A DNA stretch of 15,350 nucleotides from an uncultured Clostridia bacterium (lineage in GTDB: Bacteria > Bacillota > Clostridia > Christensenellales > CAG-138), in contig CALGGM010000209.1 of NCBI GenBank assembly GCA_937915925.1, forward strand, positions 1 through 15,350. The letters run 5' to 3'. The translations under genes and the position numbers were made by a program. Positions 7,048 to 14,288 of the stretch are shown piece after piece. Numbering within the stretch: position 1 is the first letter of the stretch; each line of letters starts with the position of its first letter. The notes beneath the pieces are model-generated. The model was given only the letters and a program-made list of their open reading frames with translations, did no database searches and had not been told where the DNA came from.

Positions 7048-8057
7048 GGCTGCTTCTCCTTTCGTTTCAGCAGAAGCCAGATGAAGAACGGCCCGCCGAG
7101 AAAGCTCATAAGGATGCCCGTGGGCAACTCAAACGGCGCAAAAATCAGCCGCGCGGCAAGGTCGCAGATTGTGACAAACCCGCCGCCCAGCAGCGCGCAG
7201 AACGGGATCAGCTTCCCGCTCTCGTTTCCGATCATGCGCCGCGCCATGTGCGGAACGATCAGACCGACAAAGCCCAGGATGCCTGCAAAGCTGACGCTTG
7301 CCCCGGCAAGCAGCGCCGCAAGCGTCAGCATGAGATTGCGCATGGAGGCGACTTTCAAGCCCAACGCATGGGCGGTGTCGTCCCCCAAAGAGAGCACGTC
7401 CAGCTCGTTGGTCAAAAGCAGAATGACCGCGATCCCCGCAAGGATCAATATCGCCGCCGGAAGCAGCCGCGCATGGTTGACGGAGGAAAACCCGCCGACC
7501 CGGAAGTCCACGCTCGCAAGCGCGGCGTCGGGAACCATGGTGACGATCGTCTCCGTGACCGCGTTGAGGCACGCCGTCACCGCCACGCCGCCGAGCACCA
7601 CGGTCGTGCGGGAAGCGTTGCTTTTTCGCGCGACGATTACGACAAGGAACGTCGCAGCGATCGCGCCGAAGAATGCCGTCCCTGCAACTGCCCATGCCGC
7701 ATACACACCTGCGGCGCAGCAGGCGGCAACCGCGAGCCCTGCGCCTGCGTTAATGCCTATGATCCCCGGCGACGCCAGATTATTGGCAAGAACTTTCTGG
7801 ATGACCGCGCCGGATACCGCAAGACCCGATCCCGCCAGCAAACACGCCGCCGTACGCGGCAAGCGCACATACCAGAGGATCCGCGCCGCCGCTGAGGGTC
7901 CCGGTCCCGAAAGCAGCGCGCGCCAAAGCTGCGGGAGCGTCACGCTCGATGCGCCGAGACAAATGTTCAGCAGCGCGGCTGCAAGCATAAACGCAGCCGC
8001 GCAGAGCATCGGTACAATTCGCTTACTCCCCGTAGAGGAGTTTTTCGAGGTTGTCAT
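7044..8057 (-). CDS. FecCD/BtuC-type ABC importer permease
   Basis: The protein has 337 residues with about nine or ten hydrophobic segments, as expected for the FecCD family. Conserved stretches include VRLPRTAACLLAGSGLAVSG, QKVLANNLASPGIIGINAGA, GFSSVNHARLLPAA, FVGLIVPHMARRMIGN and ELPTGILMSFLGGPFFIWLL. It forms the membrane channel for the lipoprotein and ATPase of the same operon. The start at 8057 overlaps the end of the substrate-binding protein gene by 35 bases; the only other in-frame ATG, at 8009, would lose the basic N-terminal segment (KNSSTGSKR) and has its Shine-Dalgarno-like GGGGAG too far away. I keep 8057, with some doubt. Confidence 0.9.
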   Translation of the reverse strand: MTTSKNSSTGSKRIVPMLCAAAFMLAAALLNICLGASSVTLPQLWRALLSGPGPSAAARILWYVRLPRTAACLLAGSGLAVSGAVIQKVLANNLASPGIIGINAGAGLAVAACCAAGVYAAWAVAGTAFFGAIAATFLVVIVARKSNASRTTVVLGGVAVTACLNAVTETIVTMVPDAALASVDFRVGGFSSVNHARLLPAAILILAGIAVILLLTNELDVLSLGDDTAHALGLKVASMRNLMLTLAALLAGASVSFAGILGFVGLIVPHMARRMIGNESGKLIPFCALLGGGFVTICDLAARLIFAPFELPTGILMSFLGGPFFIWLLLKRKEKQP

Positions 8058-8982
8058 ACGCGATTCCCCAGCGATTGTTGGGCTTCAGATGATAGAGAGA
8101 TTTGTCCATATAATGCACCTGTCCGTTCTGCACGGCGGAGAGACCGGACCATGCGGGATTGTTCGTCAGCGTATCCTCGAGCGTCTTCTGCGCGCCCTCC
8201 TGATCGCTGCCCTGCATGACGATAAAGATCATGTCCGGGTCCTCCTCAATGATCTTTTCCATGCTGAGATTGTCGAGCAGCTCGCTGCCGTCCGCGACGT
8301 TCACGCAGCCGAGGTCTTTCAGCATCAGCCCGAGGACCGTTCCCTCGGAGCCCTTCACATGGATGCCGGAGGCGGCGGTCCGCACAAAGAGAATGCGCGG
8401 CGCACCCTGCTGTTCAACGGCAGCCGCGGCGGCGGTCTTTGCCGCATCCACCTGCTGCTGTACCGCAAGACCGTTGGTTTCATAGAGATCGCTTCTGCCG
8501 GTGATGTCCGTGCAAACCTTCAGCATGCGAAGGTAGTCCTCAAAACCGTTCACGTTGAAATACAGTACGTTGACCTTTGCGCTTTCCAGCGTTTCTTTGA
8601 GTTCCACCTGACTCTTGGTGTTGGCGCTTGCGATAATGAGATCGGCATTGAGATCGAACAGGGCTTCGACGCTGATCTTCTGATAGCTGCCCAAATTCAC
8701 AACGCTCTCGTCGAGCCCGAGGTCAAAGTCCTCCCATGCGTCCTTCGGTGCTGCGACGAGCTCCCCGCCGGACAGCAGCCATGTTTCGGCAAAGCTGCCC
8801 ATGAGCACCGCCACGCGCTGCGGCTTCGCTTCGATCGTGACCTCTCTGTCAAGGTCATCTTTCACGGTGATCGCCGTCCAATCGGCGGAAGGCGTTGTTG
8901 CTTCCTCTGCGGGCAATGCGGCGCAGGCACAAAGCAGCAATACGCAAAGCAGCGCTGCAATCAGGTTCATTTGTTTTTTCAT
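8023..8982 (-). CDS. FecB/BtuF-type substrate-binding lipoprotein
   Basis: The protein has 319 residues. The signal peptide ends in the lipobox LLCAC, giving Cys20 as the lipid anchor. The mature part is a cluster A-II helical-backbone binding protein: DDLDREVTIEAKPQRVAVL, ALFDLNADLIIASANTKSQ, VNVLYFNVNGFEDYLRMLK, EDPDMIFIVMQGS and the C-terminal KPNNRWGIAYDNLEKLL. It captures a metal chelate, heme or corrinoid outside the cell and hands it to the FecCD-type permease. A strong GGAGGATGAACC site precedes the start. It begins 12 bases after the Met8-type gene stops. The position in a B12-riboswitch operon favours a corrinoid, cobalt complex or other tetrapyrrole as ligand; this is inference. 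Confidence 0.88.
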   Translation of the reverse strand: MKKQMNLIAALLCVLLLCACAALPAEEATTPSADWTAITVKDDLDREVTIEAKPQRVAVLMGSFAETWLLSGGELVAAPKDAWEDFDLGLDESVVNLGSYQKISVEALFDLNADLIIASANTKSQVELKETLESAKVNVLYFNVNGFEDYLRMLKVCTDITGRSDLYETNGLAVQQQVDAAKTAAAAAVEQQGAPRILFVRTAASGIHVKGSEGTVLGLMLKDLGCVNVADGSELLDNLSMEKIIEEDPDMIFIVMQGSDQEGAQKTLEDTLTNNPAWSGLSAVQNGQVHYMDKSLYHLKPNNRWGIAYDNLEKLLYGE

Positions 8983-8994
8983 GGTTCATCCTCC

Positions 8995-9618
8995 TTACCA
9001 TTCCCTTTTTTCTATGATCTCCTGCCGGAAGCGTTCGATTTCCTCCGCGGCAAGGGGTCTTCTTTCCTCGAGCATACAATCGAGACACCGATGCAGAAAC
9101 AGCCGCCGGGTCAGCTGATCCGAAAACCACGCCCGGGACAGCGGGCGAAGTCCGCTCATGCAGTCCAAAATGCCGTCCATCTCTGTCGGAACGTACTCCG
9201 CCAGTTTGTCACGCAGCCATGCGCTTGCAGCCGGACTTGCGCCGGTGCTGGAAACGGCGATCACCGTCCGTCCCTGCCGGTGCACCGCGGGGAACACGGC
9301 GGTCGTGTCCTCGCCCCGACAGGCGCTGTTGAACGGAATGTGCGCGGCACGGCAGGCGGCCTTTAAAAGCTGCTCCGCCTCTGCGTTCGCCGTGGCGTCG
9401 ATCACGAGGAATTGTCCCTGCACATCCCCGGATTCTACCGGGCGCAATCGGACCGTTACCGGCAGCGCCGAAATCTCTTTGCAAACCTCCGGCGCAACGA
9501 CAGTCACGCGTGCGCCCTGCGCGCAAAGCAGCTCCGCCTTATGACGCGCCAGCGAGCCGCCCCCGGCAACGAGACAGGGTACATCCTGAAAATCGATCAA
9601 AATCGGATACAGTGCCAT
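8995..9618 (-). CDS. Precorrin-2 dehydrogenase (Met8/SirC/CysG-N type)
   Basis: The protein has 207 residues, the length of a stand-alone SirC/Met8. It oxidises precorrin-2 to sirohydrochlorin using NAD. The N-terminal Rossmann motif is PCLVAGGGSLARHKAELL (Gly19-Gly21), followed by ARVTVVAPEV, LVIDATANAE and the signature FPAVHRQGRTVIAVSSTGAS with PAASAWLRDKL. Helical dimerisation and C-terminal regions follow. In typical relatives the Asn before the FPA segment is followed by a conserved Asp pair; here NSACRGEDTT has Cys100 and Arg101 there, with Asp104 nearby, so catalytic details may differ. The start at 9618 has an AAAGGG site and lies 2 bases after the previous stop. The product is the substrate of CbiK encoded two genes upstream in transcription order. 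Confidence 0.87.
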   Translation of the reverse strand: MALYPILIDFQDVPCLVAGGGSLARHKAELLCAQGARVTVVAPEVCKEISALPVTVRLRPVESGDVQGQFLVIDATANAEAEQLLKAACRAAHIPFNSACRGEDTTAVFPAVHRQGRTVIAVSSTGASPAASAWLRDKLAEYVPTEMDGILDCMSGLRPLSRAWFSDQLTRRLFLHRCLDCMLEERRPLAAEEIERFRQEIIEKREW

Positions 9619-9620
9619 TT

Positions 9621-10703
9621 TTATCCCTTTCGCTTTCGTTTCACAAAGAAGTTCAGAACGCCGCCGACCAGAATGATGGCTGCCGCGATCATCAGGACGA
9701 GCTTTGCCGATTCCTGCGGGATCTGCCCCTTCGTACCGACCGATTCCGCATAAAAGGTCAGAACGTACTGAATTTCCACCGGGTCGCCCATCGCGGTCGT
9801 GTCCGCGATCACGGGCATCGGCTCGTCCAGCTTTGTAATGGGGATCTCGAAGCACGATGGGCCTCCGTCCTCCGTCAGATTGTAAAAGTATCCTTCGTCG
9901 AGGATCATGTAATCGTAATAAACGCTGCTCCAGATCAATCTTGCATACGCTTTTCCGTCCCGCACGATGAGGAGCGTGGGTGAGCTGATGCTGGCGCGCC
10001 CGCTGCCGCCGGTCATATTGACCTCGATGGAGTATTCGCCGTCCTCCATGTCGATGTCGACCGCTTCGATCGCCTCGGCTGCTGCTTCCCTCTGTGCTTT
10101 GAGTTCCTCACTTCCCGCGACCCGGTACGCCCTGACGGCGTCCTCGATCAGCTCATAATCCGGCAGATCAAACGCCAGCGCTTCTTTCGGCAGCGACGAG
10201 GCGTCGAACACCAGAACCCGCGCGTACCATTTCTTTCGGCCCTTGCTGTAGGCGGCGCAGTTCAGCTCCGCGTTCAATGCCGGTACGGGAAAGGTGAAGG
10301 TCGTCTGATGATCCTCTTCCTCGAATCCGATCCATGTGGACTTGTCGGCATGCGATGCTTCCTTCTTCGTGCCCGGATAAACGTAAAGGTAGCTCATGCT
10401 CGGTACGGTAAACCGTGCCGTCATGGTATCGCCCGTGACCGTGAGCGTCGCCTTTGCGATCTTAAAATACGGCGACGAGGAATCGACCTTGATGTCATAC
10501 GTTCCGTCCTTGACGTCCCTCCCGTAGATCGGAACCATGCCGTATCTGCCTGCGCGTCTTGTGGAAATCTCCTTCTGTGCTTCATAAAGCCGCTCCGCTT
10601 TCGGATCCGGCTCCTCCGGATCTTCTGTGTCTGCCCATGCGGCAGGGAGCGCGAAGCAAGTGAAAAGCGCAAGGAGCAAAGCGATCAGACGTAACTGTTT
10701 CAT
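9621..10703 (-). CDS. Secreted, membrane-anchored protein with two NEAT-like repeats
   Basis: The protein has 360 residues. A signal peptide (MKQLRLIALLLALFTCFALP, then AAWA before Asp25) is followed by two similar domains, about 55-170 and 216-315. Both share one pattern: KDGTYDIKVDSSSPYFKIAK / TLTVTGDTMTARFTVPSMSY and EDGEYSIEVNMTGGSGRASI / LLIVRDGKAYARLIWSSVYY. Domain 1 also ends like a NEAT domain (TFTFPVPALNAELNC, KKWYARVLVFDASSL). A charged helical linker lies at 183-215. The C-terminus is a single membrane helix (about 333-353) with a basic tail KRKRKG. NEAT domains bind heme at the surface of Gram-positive cells; here the classic YxxxY motif is not clear, so ligand and family are tentative. 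The start at 10703 overlaps the cbiK stop by 4 bases (ATGA) and follows GGGGGAGGCGACGGT. Confidence 0.75.
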   Translation of the reverse strand: MKQLRLIALLLALFTCFALPAAWADTEDPEEPDPKAERLYEAQKEISTRRAGRYGMVPIYGRDVKDGTYDIKVDSSSPYFKIAKATLTVTGDTMTARFTVPSMSYLYVYPGTKKEASHADKSTWIGFEEEDHQTTFTFPVPALNAELNCAAYSKGRKKWYARVLVFDASSLPKEALAFDLPDYELIEDAVRAYRVAGSEELKAQREAAAEAIEAVDIDMEDGEYSIEVNMTGGSGRASISSPTLLIVRDGKAYARLIWSSVYYDYMILDEGYFYNLTEDGGPSCFEIPITKLDEPMPVIADTTAMGDPVEIQYVLTFYAESVGTKGQIPQESAKLVLMIAAAIILVGGVLNFFVKRKRKG

Positions 10704-11512
10704 ACCGTCGCCTCCCCCTTGATGATGCGGGCGCCTCTGGCATGCTGTACATACATCTGCTGCACCGCCTCGTATTCGCCGAGCCCCTTTAAATGGCAAA
10801 CAGCCTTCACGCCCTCGCGTTCGAGCCGGCTTTTCCACGAGTCCGGTTCGTCGCCGCACATGTCGCGGATCACGTGATCCCCCGCGACCGGCAGCAGCGG
10901 CGCGAGATGCACGCACGTCGGCTTCGTTTTTCGGATCGTTTCCAATACCGGCGCGATCCCCGGCGAAAACTCCACGGTGCCGATGCAGTAACGATCGTAT
11001 CCGTCCGTTCGGAACTGCCGTTCGAGCAATTCATACGCAGGGAACGTCATGTGGCTGCTGCCGTGTCCCATCAGCGCCAGAAGATGATCCGAGGACAGCG
11101 CGCCGTAGATCTCCTCCATGATCTTTGCCAAAGCGATCACGTCCTTTTCGTTACTGAGCAGCGGATCGCCGATCGCAAGAGTATCAAACCGATCCGAAAA
11201 GGATCGCACCGTCTCACGTGTCTTTTCAAACTCCTCCCCTTCCAGAAGATGCGTCGGCTGTACCAGCACGTCCGTAATGCCATCCGAAGCCATCTCATGG
11301 AGCGCGTCCTCGACGGAAAGGATCTGCACGCCCTCCGTTTTCTGAACCTTTCGCCGCAGCATATCGCTTGTCCATGCGCGATACAATGTACGATCCGGGA
11401 AAGCTGTTTCAAGCGCATTCTCAACGGCTTCGAGCGTTTGCCACCGTGTCTTTTTCACGGAGGTGCCGAAACTGACCGCAAGCAAGCCTTTTTTGTTTTG
11501 CCGATGCTTCAT
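10700..11512 (-). CDS. cbiK: Sirohydrochlorin cobaltochelatase CbiK
   Basis: The protein has 270 residues, close to the 264 of Salmonella CbiK. It inserts Co2+ into sirohydrochlorin in the anaerobic cobalamin pathway. The N-terminus GLLAVSFGTSVKKTRWQTLE is family-typical. The metal-site histidines are in LALMGHGSSHMTFPAY (His150, matching Salmonella His145) and APLLPVAGDHVIRDM (His213, matching His207). VQPTHLLEGEEFEKTRE supplies His88 and glutamates near the third ligand. There is no signal peptide, so it is cytoplasmic, unlike the periplasmic CbiK of Desulfovibrio. An AAGGTGG site precedes the start at 11512, 11 bases after the ABC-2 permease. An iron or nickel chelatase activity is possible in this family, but the riboswitch favours cobalt. 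Confidence 0.93.
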   Translation of the reverse strand: MKHRQNKKGLLAVSFGTSVKKTRWQTLEAVENALETAFPDRTLYRAWTSDMLRRKVQKTEGVQILSVEDALHEMASDGITDVLVQPTHLLEGEEFEKTRETVRSFSDRFDTLAIGDPLLSNEKDVIALAKIMEEIYGALSSDHLLALMGHGSSHMTFPAYELLERQFRTDGYDRYCIGTVEFSPGIAPVLETIRKTKPTCVHLAPLLPVAGDHVIRDMCGDEPDSWKSRLEREGVKAVCHLKGLGEYEAVQQMYVQHARGARIIKGEATV

Positions 11513-11523
11513 TTCGTGCCACC

Positions 11524-12255
11524 TTAAAGATTCTTCTTTTTATAGATAAAGATCACGGAGATCAGAGAAAAAACGACCAGATAGACGCCGAGCACAATGA
11601 ATCCAAACACGCCGGGCGATTCCCCGTTTGCAATGGCGCGGATCATGGCGCTCGTCTGTGACAGGGGCAGCAGCGAAATGACCTGCCGAAATCCTGCGGG
11701 CATCTGCTCCGTGGAGAAAAACGTGTTGCAGAGAAACGACATCGGCGTGATGATATACGCCGTAAACCGCGGCGCGTCGGTATAGCTTTTTGCAAGAAAC
11801 GACAATACAAGCGCGATGGTCGAAAAGACCGTTCCGTTCAGAAACATGATCAGGATGGAAAGCCAGTTGAATACGAGATCGGTGCGGATCGGCAGCGTCA
11901 AAAGTAAGATAAGCCCTCCGGCGTACATGCCGCGAAGACTTCCGCCGATGATCTGTCCCACGATGAACTGCCACAGCGGCGTCGGCGACACCATCACCTG
12001 ATCCAGTGCTTTTTCGTACAGCCGCTGCACGCTCATGTTCTGCGCGATCGCGCTGAAGCTGCCTGTCATGGTCGCCATGGCGACGATGCCCGGGATCAGG
12101 AAATGCAGATACGGCTCCCCGTGCGACGTGGTCTGAATGCCCATGCCGAAGATGATGAGATACATAAGCGGAGAGATCATCGCCGCCACGGTGATTTTAT
12201 AAAAATCGCGGCGAAATTCGACCCATTTCTCCCACAAAACCGTGATGATTCCCAT
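11524..12255 (-). CDS. ABC-2 type exporter permease
   Basis: The protein has 243 residues with six hydrophobic segments, the normal layout for an ABC-2 (NodJ/DrrB-like) permease. Segments include KITVAAMISPLMYLIIFGMG, LIPGIVAMATMTGSFSAIA, FIVGQIIGGSLRGMYAGG, LSILIMFLNGTVFSTIALV, TAYIITPMSFLCNTFFS and the last helix VLGVYLVVFSLISVIFIY. RLYEKALDQVMVSPTPLWQF is the conserved cytoplasmic loop that contacts the ATPase. It pairs with the ATPase gene 9 bases upstream; the start follows AAGGGGGAAGC. Proteins of this type export drugs, lipids, glycans or small metabolites. Finding it inside a corrin operon is unusual; the cargo is unknown. Confidence 0.88.
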   Translation of the reverse strand: MGIITVLWEKWVEFRRDFYKITVAAMISPLMYLIIFGMGIQTTSHGEPYLHFLIPGIVAMATMTGSFSAIAQNMSVQRLYEKALDQVMVSPTPLWQFIVGQIIGGSLRGMYAGGLILLLTLPIRTDLVFNWLSILIMFLNGTVFSTIALVLSFLAKSYTDAPRFTAYIITPMSFLCNTFFSTEQMPAGFRQVISLLPLSQTSAMIRAIANGESPGVFGFIVLGVYLVVFSLISVIFIYKKKNL

Positions 12256-12264
12256 GCTTCCCCC

Positions 12265-13101
12265 TTATGTGAGCTTTCGCCCGACGCATTCGACGAACAC
12301 GTCCTCCAGCGTGGTCGCCCGAAAGGACGCCTGATGTTCCGCACTCTTTAAGTATGCGATCGCTTCGTCCCGCGCGTGGAAGAATTTGCTTTCCATGCCG
12401 GTCTCCTTTGTTTCATCCACGGCGTATGCCCCAAGCTCCTCGATCAGGGCGGTGGGCGTGTCCAGCTTTTGAAGCTTCCCCCGATTGATCAGCGCGACCC
12501 GATCGCACAGCGCCTGCGCTTCTTCCATATAGTGCGTGGTGAGCACGATCGTCATGTGCTTTCCGTTCACCCGGCGCAGAAGATCCCACATCTGTCTGCG
12601 GGAAAGCGCGTCCATTCCTGCGGTCGGTTCATCCAGCAGCAGAATTTCCGGCTCGATCAGAAGCGCGCGGCAGATCATGAGCTTTCGCTTCATTCCGCCG
12701 GACAGGTGCCGCACCGTGCGGCGACGAAATTCCTTAAGCCCCGTAAATTCCAGCAGTGCGTCGCTCTTATTGCGAATGATCTTTCGCGAGAGACCGTACA
12801 GCCGGCCCTGGTATTCCATGACCTCGTCCATCGTCATGTCCTGCCGCATGGAATACTCCTGCGTAATGACGCTGAGCTTTCGCTTCTGCGCGGGCGCCTT
12901 TCGGTCCAGCCGCTGTCCGTCGATCAAAATCTCCCCTTCGGAGGGCAAAAGCACCGTGGACATCATGCCGATCGTCGTGGTCTTTCCTGCGCCGTTGGGT
13001 CCCAGAAGACCGAAAAACTCTCCCGTTTTCACGGTGAGATTCAGCCCGTCCACGGCGGTGAAATCCCCAAACCGTTTTGTCAGATCCTTGATCTCAATCA
13101 T
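12265..13101 (-). CDS. ABC-2 type exporter ATPase
   Basis: The protein has 278 residues. Walker A is GPNGAGKTT (34-42), Q81 lies in VITQEYSMRQD, the signature is LSGGMKRK (133-140), Walker B is ILLLDEPTAGMD (from 153) and the switch His190 is in TTHYMEEAQ. This is the DrrA/NodI-like class that drives ABC-2 permeases. The C-terminal extension (DETKETGMESKFFHARDEAI, then TTLEDVFVECVGRKLT) is typical of the class. The start at 13101 overlaps the cobI stop by 8 bases and has AAAGGAACGCC ahead of it. It is therefore part of the riboswitch transcript. It is an exporter by family, unlike the FecBCD importer at the end of the same operon. Confidence 0.9.
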   Translation of the reverse strand: MIEIKDLTKRFGDFTAVDGLNLTVKTGEFFGLLGPNGAGKTTTIGMMSTVLLPSEGEILIDGQRLDRKAPAQKRKLSVITQEYSMRQDMTMDEVMEYQGRLYGLSRKIIRNKSDALLEFTGLKEFRRRTVRHLSGGMKRKLMICRALLIEPEILLLDEPTAGMDALSRRQMWDLLRRVNGKHMTIVLTTHYMEEAQALCDRVALINRGKLQKLDTPTALIEELGAYAVDETKETGMESKFFHARDEAIAYLKSAEHQASFRATTLEDVFVECVGRKLT

Positions 13102-13783
13102 GGCGTTCCTTTGCGATGATCAGCGAGAAGTATCCGGCGTCGTCCGGGATCTCCTCGACGCTTCTGTACACCCGTTCCGTTTCCATGCTGCAGTTTTCCA
13201 CCGCCTGCACGTCCCGTCCGCTGTTTTTTAGGAGCGCCTTCACCTCCGCCATATGGCTTGCGGATTTCATCAGAACATAGGTTCCGGGCTGATTTAAAGG
13301 CTCGGACGTCTTATGCACGGCGGGCACGATGTGCAGCGGCTCGTCCCACTCCGCAAGCGGAAGATTCAGCCGCGCCGCCGCCGCGCAGAACGACGGAACG
13401 GCGGGGACCAGCTCCACACGATAGCCGTCCCGTTCGAGGATGTGCTGTAGATAGCTGAACGTGCAGTAGACCGTAGGATCGCCCAGCGTCAGATAAACGA
13501 CGTTTTTGCCCTGATCCAAATACCGCTCCAAAAGCTTTGCACCCTTTTCATGCTCCGTTTCGATCCGCGCGCGGTCCTTGACCATGGGCATATAGATGGG
13601 AACAAGCTCCTTTTCGGCAAGCTCCGGAACGACCGCCGCCGCTATTCTGTATGCAACCGCCTCGATCGCAATCTTACCCGGCACAGCGATCACGTCGTTT
13701 TCCCGAATCAAGCGAACGGCTTTCAAACTCATCAGCTCCGGATCCCCCGGACCGACGCCGACGCCGTATGCAATCCCCTTCAT
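13094..13783 (-). CDS. cobI: Precorrin-2/cobalt-factor II C20-methyltransferase
   Basis: The protein has 229 residues and transfers a methyl group from S-adenosylmethionine to C20 of cobalt-factor II, giving cobalt-factor III (anaerobic CbiL; aerobic CobI). The family signature GVGVGPGDPELMSLKAVRLI is at the N-terminus. VVYLTLGDPTVYCTFSYLQ and VELVPAVPSFCAAAARLNLP form the SAM and tetrapyrrole pockets, and GTYVLMKSASHMAEVKALL is near the C-terminus. With CbiK in the same operon the anaerobic role (CbiL) is more likely than CobI proper. The start at 13783 has an excellent GAGGAGGAACGGAAT site; the frame is open to 13861, but that stretch holds the terminator hairpin of the leader and is not coding. 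It is the first gene after the riboswitch. Confidence 0.92.
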   Translation of the reverse strand: MKGIAYGVGVGPGDPELMSLKAVRLIRENDVIAVPGKIAIEAVAYRIAAAVVPELAEKELVPIYMPMVKDRARIETEHEKGAKLLERYLDQGKNVVYLTLGDPTVYCTFSYLQHILERDGYRVELVPAVPSFCAAAARLNLPLAEWDEPLHIVPAVHKTSEPLNQPGTYVLMKSASHMAEVKALLKNSGRDVQAVENCSMETERVYRSVEEIPDDAGYFSLIIAKERHD

Positions 13784-13805
13784 ATTCCGTTCCTCCTCTT
13801 TCTTC

Positions 13806-13848
13806 AAAATAAAAAACTGCGCCGACAGCATAATTGCCATCGCCACAG
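13806..13848 (-). terminator. Intrinsic terminator of the cobalamin riboswitch
   Basis: On the minus strand CTGTGGCGATGGCA (13835-13848) pairs with TGCTGTCGGCGCAG (13817-13830) around an ATTA loop, with one G-G mismatch and a few G-U pairs. It is followed directly by TTTTTTATTTT (13806-13816). It sits between the aptamer and the ribosome site of cobI, 23 bases from the start codon. That is where a transcriptional off-switch should be when cobalamin is bound. Confidence 0.75.
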
Positions 13849-13870
13849 CCGTTCTTCCCATAGCGTGCTT

Positions 13871-14100
13871 CCGCCGGGTAAACGCGCCCGGCGCTTTGTT
13901 CCATGCAGCAGGTCTTCCGGCTCACACCCCGACGTCCGGACTTCGGACGTCTCCCGCGATCGGCCTTCTCAAGGGCTTCCCTCAATGACCGACTTTCGTC
14001 CTGACCGCGGGTTACGGCGTTTACGGCGGCGGTACCGCTTGCGATTTGCACGCAATTCTCTATTCTCCCGATGCGGTTCATCGCCGAACCGGACACTGCA
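13871..14100 (-). ncRNA. Cobalamin riboswitch
   Basis: On the minus strand several conserved blocks of the B12 aptamer appear in order: P1 arm TGCAG (14096-14100), then GCGTGCAAATCGC followed by GCGGTACCGCCGCCGTAA (the core and P5), GTCAGGA, and the 3' block GAGCCGGAAGACCTGC ending in the P1 partner CTGCA (about 13904-13908). A 7-bp hairpin at 13872-13893 follows, in the place of P13. Its loop region contains GCGTTTAC (13878-13885), perfectly complementary to GTAAACGC in L5 (14017-14024), the known L5-L13 kissing interaction. An intrinsic terminator lies just downstream. The element should reduce expression of the whole nine-gene operon when cobalamin is plentiful. Outer boundaries are approximate. 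Confidence 0.92.
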
Positions 14101-14136
14101 CTTCGGGCAAGCCGATCACCGACTTGCTCCTCGATC

Positions 14137-14165
14137 ATTATACCGATTTCGCGTTCTTCCAACAA
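14137..14165 (-). promoter_or_regulatory. Sigma-A promoter of the riboswitch operon
   Basis: On the minus strand TTGTTG (14160-14165) and a perfect TATAAT (14137-14142) are 17 bases apart. Transcription would start at about 14130, some 30 bases before the first riboswitch helix. This is the best promoter match in the window. Confidence 0.8.
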
Positions 14166-14288
14166 GAATCATGATGCCGGAGAAGTTCATTACCGAACAT
14201 TTTTGTTTAATTGTCCTGTAACTGACAAATGCGGCATTCTGTGTCTGATGTTCATTACGCTTTTATCAAACAATCTGTTCGTTTGTGA

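Noticed and set aside
6466..9366. A 966-codon open frame on the plus strand, antisense to the FecBCD genes and the start of the Met8-type region
   Set aside because: It is an antisense shadow. The minus-strand frames give clear conserved proteins with good ribosome sites, while this product has no recognisable domain, an odd Arg/Ala/Pro-rich composition and crosses several genes. GC-rich codon bias leaves such frames open.
13784..13861. N-terminal extension of cobI to an ATG at 13861
   Set aside because: The extra 26 residues overlap the intrinsic terminator, and the strong GAGGAGG site clearly sets the start at 13783.
13674..14165. A 163-codon minus-strand open frame over the riboswitch
   Set aside because: It crosses the aptamer, the P13 hairpin, the terminator and cobI in the wrong frame, and begins within the leader RNA.
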